Below, piece after piece: positions 24,471 through 35,452 of a DNA stretch of 64,000 bases; the first letter of the stretch is position 1, and the number at the start of each line of letters is the position of its first letter. Source of the DNA: Talinum fruticosum (lineage: Eukaryota > Streptophyta > Magnoliopsida > Caryophyllales > Talinaceae); assembly GCA_021018815.1 (NCBI GenBank), contig JAITYX010000076.1, positions 2,108,001 to 2,172,000 of the forward strand. Direction: 5' to 3'. Under the pieces are notes generated by a model. The model searched no databases and had not been told where the DNA came from. It saw only the letters and a program-made list of their open reading frames with translations. The translations under genes and the position numbers were made by a program.

Positions 24471-25512
24471 TTAGGCAAAGGGCGTTGACTAATTAATGTT
24501 TTATGACAATTCTAACCTTTTGTCCTTCCTCTTCACTCTCTCTCTCCTCTCTCTGTCTCTGTAATCTCTCTCCAACAGCTGATATCGACGATCGAAATTG
24601 AATGCTTGGGGTTGAAGACTGCAAATTCGATGATTAATCACCCAACTTTGTTTCGAATTCGGCGGAAAATTGGGAAAATTTCGCAGAATTTCAGTGGAAG
24701 GAACCTCATCAAGATAGGGTTTGTGGCAATGATCTTCTCTTTGCAAGAACTTCATCTTCCCTGGATATATTGAACACCGAAGGATTCATGGGAAAGAGAA
24801 AAAGAGATTTGTTGACATTTTCACGAGTTAATTAGAGAGAAGGGAGGGAAATCGATTCAAATTTCATGACGGTGGAATCCTCACAAAAAATAAAAAAAAT
24901 AGACAGACCGCTGATGACTTTGGATTAGATCATGTGTTTTATTAAAAGTTATTTTGAAACTGCTCGGGTTTAGATTGACTTTACACAGGATCAGTTAAAT
25001 TTTGATTCAATGAGTTTGTCTCGTAAAAAAAAATAACTTTAATTAGGTTTAATTGATTTTGGGTGTCGTGTTAGGTAGGACTCATAAAAAATCTACACTT
25101 ATTTAAAACTTCTTCCATTTAAAACCCGGATGGAAGGTAAAAATTAGAGAAAATGACTATAGAGCGGGTATGCTAAAAATGAGTACGAGATATTTGTATA
25201 TGTATGGGTTTAAGTTTACCAGCCCCATATAAAACCAACAACTCATACTTGTAAAACTTATTTTGTATCGCCACATATAACATCCAAAACCTATTTTGCA
25301 CAAAATATAAAAAAAATCAAGGTTTTGGACAAAATGTAAAAACAATCAAAGATTGATATGGTTAAGTCCAATTGCATTAACCCTTAATTGATTTCAAATA
25401 AAAAGAAACTATAACTCTCAGTTGATTTGAAGGAGAACGTGCTAGTTTTATTAATGAATTTGTAATGAACTTATACTTTTTAAGTATAATCTTATGAGAA
25501 AAATGGGTGTAA
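24471..25512. other. Intergenic, NIAP promoter side
   Basis: A minus-strand frame at 24501-24755 lies just upstream of NIAP and resembles nothing known. It has another CT-rich patch and is more likely promoter or leader. The rest is AT-rich with no recognisable feature. Confidence 0.4.
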
Positions 25513-25545
25513 CTAGTAATTTAACCTCGTGCTATGCACGGTTTA
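25513..25545 (-). mobile_element. Helitron-like 3' terminus
   Basis: On the minus strand a GC hairpin (CCGTGCATAGCACGAGG) is followed eight bases later by TTA CTAG and then T. Hairpin plus CTRR and a 3' flanking T is the hallmark of Helitron 3' ends. The body would run to higher plus coordinates through AT-rich DNA; I could not find the 5' TC end. Confidence 0.45.
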
Positions 25546-27911
25546 TAATTAAATCATGTAATGTGTAAAGAGCAATGTTATAATTAAATCACATAGTTTA
25601 TAGTGTTTGAAGTCAATAGTGTTTAAGATGAGACTAATAAAATAAAGTACACAATTATAGATTTAAAATTATATATATCAAGAAATGCGGATATAGTAGC
25701 TAAAAATGTATTTTTCATCCACAATAGAATCCAACATTGAAAAGTGATAATTTTTTTCTTTTTATTGGATATAAGAGACAATCTATGTCATTGACATAAA
25801 AGAAATATTTTATTTTGAATATATCATTATTGAATCTTGACAGTCATTTGAATTTCTTGTCATTTGTCACTTGGAATCAATGTACTTGGATTCTTCAATT
25901 TCAGCTTTATGTTTCACTTTATTAAAGGAGATAAGAGAATTTAAGTTATATGTTTTCAAATAAATATAACTTAAATAAATATAACTTTGTATAATTACTT
26001 GACAATACCGAATAAGTGAAAAAAAATTCAAAATCAACAAATAATGTCACCATACCTTCTCATCAAGTAGCGCCATATCTTTACCTAAAAATGTATCATC
26101 ATTCATATTGTATGCCCTCAAAACTATAGAAACTCTTACTTTACTTTTCCAATCGTCTCTTTCACATGATAATTGATGGAGAAATGAATAAGACATTGTG
26201 ATAAGTGTTTATAATAATTTTTCAAGAAGATATTTTATTATTACGTTGATATGTTTTTTTAAAATAGTTTCTTTTCTTCTTCAAAGGAGTTTGTCAATAA
26301 AAGGTTTAAATTTTCGTTTTTTAATGTGAGTGTTGTATTATTATTTATTTTATTGAATAATAATTCATGAATGCTCTTTCATAAAATTAAAGTTAAAAAC
26401 TTATAAATCTAATATTTAATAAAATATTATGATACAACCTCAAAGTCTAAATGTAATTAAAATAATTAACCTAAATGCCTTTAAAAACACCTTTTTTAAA
26501 AAAAAAGTTTTAGTGGAAGACATGATTTTTAAAATTTAAAAAATATAAATGTGTATATTTTGCCATAATATTTTAGAGGATTTATATATGTATTAGTTAA
26601 AAATAATTACATTTTATGTGACATGATATTAATATGTATAATAAATTTCTACATATAAATCACAAATAATAACCTCATAACAATAATGTTATGACTTTAA
26701 ATCACCTACAAAAATTAATTTTAAAAATTATTTCTTACTGCCATGTATCGTATCCACAACATTTGCACTAATTTTTTGTAATTAATTTGTGAAATTTTGA
26801 TCCAATAATCATGTTATATTACTTTAGGAATTTATATGTGTTATGAAATAATTATACATTTAAAGTAATAATATTTACTTGTCATAAATATTTTAGAAAG
26901 TAAATATTTGAATTTTTTTTTAAAGAGACTTCACCTTAAAAAATGAAGGAAAATAGGTTAAGAATTAATTTTTACACCAATAAAAATTAAAAAATAATCC
27001 CATTTATTGTAAGAAAATTGAATTTTCTATAGAAAAATTATTTATAATTTTTTAAAAATATTAAATTATTTTGTAAGAGGAAGCGTTTATTCAATCAACT
27101 ATTAATAATTAATTTTTAAATGTATGGATGCTTGAAAGTTTTTTTTATGATTGCATCTAACCTTGACAAAAAAATATACCAAAAGGTATTTAAAATAAGC
27201 ATTAGTGAAATTAAAATAAGAAAAATAATTATTATAAAATTTTAGCTTTTGAATATGCATTTATAAAATTCTTAATTCATTATTTAACTTTACATACTAT
27301 TTTTTTCTAAAAGTACACAAAATTTATATCAACAAAAGTTATTAATTTTCTTAAAAAGATATGAAATAATAATAATTTTTCCGGAGAAAATATGAGGTGA
27401 TTACGTGGATGATGATTTGGAGGAAGAAAAGATTTACTACTTCGGTTTTGAGGACATGGCACGATCGAACAGATTCCACGTGGCGATTGCTTAAACTTGC
27501 AAAAGGCAAAGCACGGGGTGAATCCTTGAAACGCCCTCCGACGCTCAAGTTAGTAGTGAATTAGGTTGAATGGATCGAGGAAATCTTCCTCGATGTGCGT
27601 GGAGGAATTCCTTGGGAATTGAGAGATTTTCCAAATGAGGAAACTCTTGGGATTTGTGTTGAGAGCTTGAATGTGTGATTATGAGAATACCCGTTGAATT
27701 TGGGAATAGGTGAATATTTATAGGGAGATTTTATAGGGGTAACATAGTAATTTACCGAAGTTTAGGGTGAAATCCTAATCCTAATGGGTTTTGGGCTTTT
27801 ACCGACCCGTTAAGGATTGACTCAGGCCGATATCTCCCTTATCCGACCGATTAGACACAGTTGACTAGTGACGTGGCCGGTGAGTTGGACCTGTCCGGAA
27901 AATACCGAATC
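25546..27911. other. AT-rich gene-free stretch
   Basis: About 25.55-27.35 kb is very AT-rich with no coding signal and may be the body of a decayed Helitron. From about 27.40 to 27.91 kb the base composition rises (for example GAAACGCCCTCCGACGCTCA), which looks like part of another dispersed repeat, but its type cannot be named from sequence alone. Confidence 0.4.

Positions 27912-27993
<82 letters not shown>
27912..27993. repeat. Palindromic (AAT)n(ATT)n microsatellite
   Basis: About 11 AAT units switch directly to about 15 ATT units, making a near-perfect palindrome. Its last TATTA abuts the outer LTR-type element and is repeated at that element's far end. Confidence 0.9.
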
Positions 27994-27994
<1 letters not shown>

Positions 27995-28689
27995 GTAATA
28001 ACCGGAATTTTAAAGAAAGCACCTGGAAAGCATAGAATTATTGAATATAATTCCCGCAATGTAGGGGTTGAGTGATCGATTTTATTTGCTTCGAGTATTC
28101 CTTCGAGAGCTGTTGTCAAATAAGGAATCAAGGAAATACCCTCCCTTCTTATTTGAGCTAAAATTCGGTGCGGTTAGGCAGTGTCCTAATTGATGCATCA
28201 AAATAAATTAAAAGACAAAACATATGAGGACGGAGGAAGGAAGAGGCACGAATTTGTTTTATGTGGAAAAAGATTACTTTGGCCATGAAGAGACAAATAA
28301 GGTTTAATGAAGGTCCAATGGGAAGAAGGGGTGGGCTTTGTTGTAACACCTCGAAACTTAATTGTAATTAATTTTGTATTTTGTCGTCTTAATATTATTT
28401 AAGAGTTTTGAAGCGCATGACATACGAAATTGAAATAAAAGATGCGGACAAATCGATAATTGCAAATAATAAGGGGTAATTCGTACAAATTTACGTTTGT
28501 ATCTGCGAAATGTATATATGTTCGAATAATTTTATTCGAATTTGAATAAATTAAATTAATGAGAAAAAAATAAAAAAATAAAACAATAAAACTGTATACG
28601 ACAAATTATTATAGCAGAAATAGAAAAAAAAAAAAAAAAGGGAGAGGAAGATGGTGGAAGGATCGGGAATATATCAGTGAGGGGTGTTT

Positions 28690-29200
28690 GGTTTGAAAGG
28701 CAAGCTAACACATTTATCCTCTCTCTCACCTCCCCTTCCTCTCTTCTCCCTCTGCCCTGCCGCTGCTCTGTCTCCGGCCACCGGCCAGTCATCGGCCGGG
28801 CCTGCAGCCGCCGGCGACGCCTCTGGCCACCACCCAGCCACCTCCATCGCATCTCTTTCCTCTCCGCTCTGTTCTGCTTCGAATAGGGGCCGGGGTCGTT
28901 TCGCCCTTGCGGCTGCCACCGCCATCGGACTGGACTGGTGCCACCGCTGCCGGCGCCAGAAAGCCGCCGCCGGCGTACCGGGCCGTTGCCCAGCTCCCGC
29001 ACCAAGTCTCTCTTCTCCCTCCTCCCCTGTCTTGCGACAGCAGGGGCAAAACCGCCCCCTGCTGCTGCTGCACGGTCGTGCCACCCTGGCCGCCGTCCCT
29101 GGTCATCGACCGGCGCCTGACGCCGCCGACCAGTGTGTCGTGCCGCTACCGGAGCCACCGTATCGCCACCAACGAGCCACCACTACCTAATTCCACTTTT
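28690..29200. other. GC-rich block inside the inner element
   Basis: A sudden rise in G+C and CpG content produces open frames in several frames on both strands at once, with low-complexity Ala/Pro/Arg translations. This is compositional, not coding. By position it is probably the promoter or transcribed start region of the LTR. Confidence 0.5.
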
Positions 29201-31002
29201 GACCGCTTGTGAGGTATATCTCCACATCTCCAATCCTTAATTTCTAAGCAAATTTTAGCACAAATTCATGTTATTATTGAATAATTAGACAAGTATATGT
29301 GAATTGTGAATTGATTATAGTGGAATTGAAAGAACTTTGGGAGAAAATGAAATTGGAGTTAGGGTTTGATATGTGTGGATATGGAATTGGAAATTGATTT
29401 GGGATTATTTATAATTGTGGATGTGCTTGTTTAAGTTTTATATGAATATGAATAAATTGTTTGGCGGTGGAAGAATTGGAAGAAAAATATTGAGGATGAT
29501 TGAAATATGAGCATATACATAATTTTGGGAGTTAGTTTCAAGAATGCGTAAAGGGGACATTGAAGATTGATGGAGGATTGAATTTATTGTTGCATGTGTG
29601 CTAAACTTGAGTAAATTAACGTAATTGAGTTTTGGCCTAATTGTGCAAGTGCGAAATTATTTGAAATGTAGAAAGTGGGTGAGGTTATAGATATAGGATC
29701 ATGGGGAAAAGAAATTTACAGAATTAAAGGAAGTTAAAAATTCAAATGAATTTGAGTAATAAGTGGGGAATTAGAGGAAGTCAAATGTGAGAAGTTTGCA
29801 CAAATAGAGAGTAGCTAATAAGTTTATTAATGCATAAATCAAATTACTGCCTGAAAACATAAAATCGATGGAGATGGACATGATCGAAGAAAATAACGAA
29901 AAACAATACTTAAAGGAAAACGAACAGCTACCTCAGTGCATGCTATCGTTTGCACACCTCAAAATATTTAAATGTTAACATGTTAGAATATTAATGAGTT
30001 TCCCTATTTTGTCTATGATTTACTAAATCCATAACCGATTGTGGGTACTACTCATAAAGAAATTAATCGTATGTGGCCATCTCCCGATAATCGGGATTTT
30101 ATGATTAAATTGCTTAACCAAAGCCTTTGCTATAAATATATATGTATGAAGGTTCCTATCCCGATCAAAAATCGAAAAGCTCATGAGTAAGAAAATGAGA
30201 ATATTGATGAGTCTCGTGACTTGGTTTATATACTTGGTTTGAACCTTGGTTTTGTGGTTGTAAATATACTCCGGCGTGTGGCCGTTGAGTTGTGTACTCC
30301 GAGCATGTGGCTCGTTGAGTTTTATTGTGAATTTTATATAGGTTTTAAGGCTTTTAGCCTAATGGTTAGGTCGTATTTTAAACGAAACTCGCCAAAATTT
30401 TTAGGAAATTGGGAAACCAAACCCACACCTTGAGCGGGAAGTATAACTAGTTTACGAGATAAGAGGACATCCGAGCATATTAGATGAAGTGAGTGGTACA
30501 ATTAAGTTTAGCCTACATTAAGCACAAACTAGAAGTGATAGAAGCAAAAGATCAAACTTGACCTATATTACGAGAATGGGAATTAAACTCATCAATCGTT
30601 ATACACAAATTCAAACCATATCGTCAATAAGCGATTTACGGGAAATTTATGAATATGAAGATCAAAAGGAAATAACATGGATAGGTATGCGAAAAGTAAA
30701 AGTTTGGTGATCGTAAATGCATATAAATATTGTTAAAAGACTAGTAATCTACGAAAGTAGATTCGTTTTGAAATAGAAATCGAATTGAAATTGTGTTGCG
30801 AAACAATCAACGGTTGATCCGTTCGACACGCTGAGGTACGTTATTACCTTTACATTATACTAAAAGTAAAAGTTTTATAGATTAATAGATGGTGCGTACA
30901 ATTCACTTGCGCTTACAAATAAGTTTTTCACAATTTAATTGATTTGGCCATGCAAAGGACCCATTAACCGTTATGACGATCCATGAATGAATGTGATCGT
31001 AA

Positions 31003-31072
31003 TCGTGATCGTAATTGTAACCGTAGTAATCGTAATCGTAATCGTAATCGTAATCGTAATCGTAATCGTAAA
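31003..31072. repeat. (CGTAAT)n hexamer array
   Basis: About ten CGTAAT/CGTAAC units lie inside the inner element just before the longer tandem array. Confidence 0.9.
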
Positions 31073-31099
31073 TGGTTGATCCGGGGCGCCTGGACAACG

Positions 31100-31575
31100 T
31101 TGCTCGTGAGCGGAGCATTGAACCGTTAATCGTTCAATTGTGCACGAGAATCGTTAATTGTTCCATTGTGAACGGAATCGTTACTCGTTCAATTGTGCAC
31201 GTAAGCGTTAATTGTTCCATTGTGAACGGAATTGTTAATCGTTCAATTGTGCACGTGAACCGTTAATTGTTCCATTGTGAACGAATTGTTAATCGTTCAA
31301 TTGTGCACGTAAGCCGTTAATTGTTCCATTGCGAACGCAAGCCGTTAATCGTTCAATTGTGCACGAGAATCGTTAATTGTTCCATTGTGAATAGAATTGT
31401 TAATCGTTCAATTGTGCACGTAATCGTTTATTGTTCCATTGTGAACGGAATCGTTAATCGTTCAATTGTGCACGTGAATCGTTAATTGTTCAATTGTGCA
31501 CGGAATCATTAATCGTTCAATTGTTCACGAGAATCGATAATCGTTTAACCGTTTAATCGTTCAATTGTTCACGAC
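31100..31575. repeat. Tandem array of about 50-bp units inside the inner element
   Basis: Alternating half-units CGTTAATCGTTCAATTGTGC and CGTTAATTGTTCCATTGTGA recur about eight or nine times with point changes. The half-units resemble each other, so the array probably grew from a unit of about 25 bp. It explains part of why the inner element is longer past the shared motif than the outer one. Confidence 0.85.
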
Positions 31576-32199
31576 TAATCGCCTTATGGTTCAATGAACC
31601 TAGAAGTGGGATCCCATGATTGATTGTTTCACGATACGGGTCCTAAGTTTGGCTAAATCAAGCAAAGCAAATCGGCAATTGACAAATTTGCAAACTGTTT
31701 ATTCAAAAAAATGATTTAAAATGTGCATGATGTAAGTTATAATTTTATTTTACAACGATAACGTCATCGAGCTTCTAGCTCACACGTCTATTGTTTTATG
31801 TTTTTAAATTTTTAGGGACTTGAGCGAATGACGGTATTCGCAATCACATCCAAAGTTTAAAGAGGAAGAAAAGATAAAGTCTGGTCGAAGAAGTGATGTT
31901 CGACTGTTCGTCTTGACCCCACACATGTTAGTCCCTTCCTCGGTCTCATGGCTCATGACTCCTCTCCAGTGATCCTCGGCATTTTTAAAATTCATTTTAC
32001 GTAAAAAAAAAAAAATATTGGGTTGGATTGTTACATAAATTGTTTGCAAAATTAATTTGCTCAAATGAACTTGCCTTGTTTTCATTCGAAACGGCGGTAA
32101 CGTCTCCCAATTTACGAGTCTTCCACTGTTAATTACTCATTTATGTATTTACGTATTGGGGGCGTTACATTTGTCAAACGGTGGAGAGAGGAGGTGCAA

Positions 32200-32810
32200 A
32201 AAAAAAAAAAGAGGACCAAAGGGAGGGGGATACGGGAGAAAACAAAGAAAGAAAGAAAGGAAGAAAGAAGAAGCGGAACCGCGAGAGGCGGAACGAGGGA
32301 GAGGGAAAGGAGCACCGAACGGGGAAAGAGAGAGAGGAAGAGAGGGAGGAGGCGAGCGCACGGACGAAGGAGACCGAGGAGGAGGACCGGCGACCCCGTA
32401 GGACCGGAGGCGGCGGTCGGCGACGCGAGTAAGCGCGAGTGAAGAGGAAAAGAGAGCGAGAGACCGGGCAGAGAGAAGGAGGAAGCCGGACCCGAGGCGA
32501 GGACAGCGCGAGGACCGAGAGGCCGGACAATAGGAAAGGCGGCGCGAGAAGGGAGGAGGAACGTCGTCGAGCGCGCGGGGCTCGGTCGAGAGGTAGCCGA
32601 GGCCAAGAACAACGAACCGTAAATAGTGGAAGTGAGGAACGGGAACCGGGGGCAACCGGGGACGCGGGACGGCAACCGGCGACGGCGTCGAGGCGCGAGA
32701 GGAGGGCGGCGGAAACCGAGGCTAGCGAGCAGGGAAAAGAGAAACGAAAGAAGGAACCGAACCGGGGAGCCGGAACCTCAGCGAAATCACAAACCTCCAA
32801 TCCCTAAATC
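32200..32810. other. Purine- and GC-rich block of the outer element
   Basis: G+A-rich on plus (for example GAGGGAGAGGGAAAGGAGCA), giving spurious Arg/Glu-rich frames on plus and Ser/Leu/Pro-rich frames on minus. It is the positional counterpart of the GC-rich block in the inner element. Confidence 0.5.
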
Positions 32811-35182
32811 GAGGTGGGTAGTCTTATACTCTAATCTATTAGTAATTTTGAAACTCAAATGGATTTGTTGTGAATGTTGAATGTATTATGTGAATATTGA
32901 ATTGTTGTGAACGTTGAATATCCGTATTGCGGAAGAGACCTAATCGTTGTTTAAGATTGAAATAAGAGCTTAGAATGGATTTAAGGAATTGAGAGGGCTG
33001 AATCGTGAAATGAAAGGAGTTACTTGGGTTAAATAGTAGAACTAAATTGGGAATTTCGAAGAGATTTGATAGTTACTTAAGGTTGAATTGGAACCTGCTG
33101 ATTCCGAGGAGGTTAGATTACATAGGTCAAAGGAGTAGTATTGAAGTTTCGATTAGCTATTAAAGATGAAGAGTGGGGTTATGGATATGAATTATGAGTT
33201 AACTAAGTTGTAGAGATTCTTGAATGTGCGGTACTAAGAGCTAATTACTGGGGAATGGTACGTCGAAGTATAAAGAGGACTATGAATTCGTATTGAGTAA
33301 TGCGCAATTGGGACGAGTAAGTGAGAAATTGGTGATTGTGAGATTAATTACCTTCGAAGTATATTTAAATCCTCGAGGTTGAACCGAGCGTGAAAGTAAG
33401 TAGCTAACGGGAATTGAATAATGAAAAGTAAGTAAGAGGTAAATAATTGAGGATGGGCAAGCAAGAATCGATTAATAAGGTAAGAGATATTAAATGGGAA
33501 ATTGAGGTTGGGAAATAGCAAGTTGGGGACGGTAAAGTGGAACTAAGCCATAGTCATGTCTAAGACCTTGGAGAGAGAATTGAATTAAAAGACGAATAGA
33601 GATAGAGGAAATTCGGTAAAGTAAGTTTAAGGACATATGGTTGAATGAGGGCAAAAGAGGTCGGTTTACAAAGTGAAGTCATGAAATGAGGAAATGAGGT
33701 AAAGATAGTGGATTGGGAAAAGTGAGAATGTCGAGTTAAATAATATCTATTTGCGGTTATTGTGGCTTAGAAAATGGATTCAATCGTACTAAACCGATGA
33801 ATTGAGAAAAGCTTAGTTGGAAAAGAGTTGAGGATGATTGCTTGCAATGAATGGTGATTATTCGTGCTATGTGATTACTTTACGTTATGCTCAAAAATAG
33901 TTTCGAAAGGAGTTTTGTATTTTACGTGAATGATTCTTGAATGCAATTTCTTGTGAACCGCCTTTCGAACGTGAATGTGTTTTAAAGAAGCAAAGCTAAT
34001 TTGAGAAAGTGAATTTATAAGGGTGACACGTGGTGTCATGCCTTCCTTGATATCAAATCGATTGAGAAAGTTGTGAAGTGAATGTGATGAATGAGAATGT
34101 GTAAATAGTTTTGAATCGACAGAGCTATGGATCGTTTAGCATACCGAAGGGTTCGAATTGGGGACGCCCAACTAGAAACTTCGAGGAAAGGTTCTAATAG
34201 GGGTCCTGCAGAGGCGGGATGCCCGCCCGAGACTTCACGAAGATAGGTCCCGGAGCCTTTTTGTCGGGGTCGCGCCCGAGATGAAAGAAGTGCTAGTTCG
34301 AATCCTCGAAGGCCCAGAAAAGTTGATTCAACCCCAAAAGTATGTTCATGAATGTGAAACTGTGTTTTAAGTGATTGAAGAGTCTTAATCTTTTTCATTG
34401 CAAGAGATTTCAGTGAAAATTATATAGATTTCTATTACACTATTATGCTTTCGTAGATTTCATTATTATGAGTATTATGTATAAAGAATTTCCATTTTAA
34501 GGGTGTAAGACTCCGGTGAGTTCATTGATTATTGCTCACCCCCACAAATTGCCCCGTCCCCACCCGAGTGTTGCGAGTACACTTTCGAAGCATAATCCAC
34601 ACTTAACACGCTTCGGACTCCTGCCGATTGTTGACGGTTGAAGCGACCCAAGTGGCTGTCATGCATTGTCTTGTTTCTAAATGATTGTACTTGTAATTTA
34701 GTGCATATAGTTGTACCAAATGTATAGTAACCCAGTTAGATTGTTTTAAGTTTTACCGCATGATTGGTTGAACTCCGGCGTGTAGCCGTTGAGTTGTATA
34801 TACCGAGCGTGTGGCTCGTCGAGTTTTATTATGCTTTTATACATGATTTTAAGGCTTTAAGCCTATGGGTTAGTCCATGTTACTAATGGAACTCGCTGAA
34901 ATTTTCGAGAGAATCTCGGATTCTTTTGGGAAAACCACCTAGTATTACTTTTAAGTTGAGTTTAGATAGCCAAACCAACACCGGAAAGAGCCTTGGGAGT
35001 TCCTTTAGGAACTGCAGCGATGTAATACCCCGAGGGGTGTTTTGGGATGTTACATATTATATACAAATAATTACATTTTTACAATAAATACATGACTTTA
35101 AAAAAATTAACTCATAAATTAATGACTATCTTGCCACGTGCAGCGACTACAACAACCGCACTCACTTATATATATACATGTA

Positions 35183-35452
35183 CTCCATCCGTTTCAAAAT
35201 ACATGTCACTTTAACTAACTTTTCTCGTTTCATAATATTTGTCACTTTACAATTCCAATTGACATATTAATTACTAGTTTACCAACTTTGTCCTTATTAA
35301 TTGTTTTGTTTCTCTTCTTTTTTATTTTATTTTTTCATTTTCAATAAAATATAGGGGCAACTTAGTCTTTTAACATAAAATTGTCATGAATTTTATCTCT
35401 CCTTGATATTCACGCATAACCTTAAAACGACATGTATTTTGAAACGGAGGAG
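35183..35452. mobile_element. Stowaway-like MITE, 270 bp
   Basis: It starts CTCCATCCGTTTCAAAATAC and ends with the inverted form (TATTTTGAAACGGAGGAG), flanked by TA on both sides. The interior matches the element at 44.68 kb when that copy is reverse-complemented, for example CGTTTCATAATA followed by CCAATTGACATATTAATT. Confidence 0.9.

Larger units (their letters stand above)
28342..32169. mobile_element. Inner LTR-type element (probable solo LTR) with TTTGT target duplication
   Basis: It begins TGTAACACCTCGAAACTT and ends GGGGGCGTTACA. TTTGT occurs immediately before (28337-28341) and after (32170-32174), a clean 5-bp target-site duplication. Length is 3.83 kb. No retroelement protein frame is present; long frames at 28.56-29.2 kb are overlapping GC-rich artefacts on both strands. 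In order it holds a GC-rich block (28.69-29.2 kb), AT-rich DNA, a block with CTCCGGCGTGTGGCCGTTGA (about 30.27 kb) shared with the outer element, a CGTAAT hexamer array and an array of about 50-bp repeats. Ends, block order and shared motif show that inner and outer elements belong to related families. Confidence 0.75.
27994..35054. mobile_element. Outer LTR-type element (probable solo LTR), split by a nested copy
   Basis: It begins TGTAATAACCGGAATTTT and ends GGGATGTTACA, the TG...CA form of plant LTRs. TATTA stands on both sides (27989-27993 and 35055-35059), consistent with a 5-bp target duplication, though the left copy lies in an ATT microsatellite, which weakens this. Removing the nested element at 28342-32174 leaves about 3.2 kb. 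No gag, protease, reverse transcriptase or integrase frame exists. It carries a GC-rich purine tract near 32.2-32.8 kb and a block starting CTCCGGCGTGTAGCCGTTGA at about 34.77 kb that is shared with the inner element. The size and lack of genes fit a solo LTR of a long-LTR Ty3-type family; the lineage is not certain. Confidence 0.6.

Noticed and set aside
24501..24755. 84-codon minus-strand frame just upstream of NIAP
   Set aside because: It is basic and low in complexity near the end, shows no known motif, and coincides with the NIAP promoter or leader.
27894..27993. Asn/Ile homopolymer peptide frame
   Set aside because: It is the translation of an AAT/ATT microsatellite.
28556..29212. Long overlapping frames on both strands that look like Ala/Pro/Arg-rich proteins
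   Set aside because: Several frames on both strands are open at the same place because the DNA is GC-rich; translations are low-complexity and the segment lies inside a bounded LTR-type element.
32133..32880. Long Arg/Glu-rich (plus) and Ser/Leu-rich (minus) frames
   Set aside because: Purine-rich composition inside the outer LTR explains them; no domain is visible.
34295..34312. tRNA-like B box (AGTTCGAATCC)
   Set aside because: No A box or cloverleaf fits around it; it is inside the LTR-type element.
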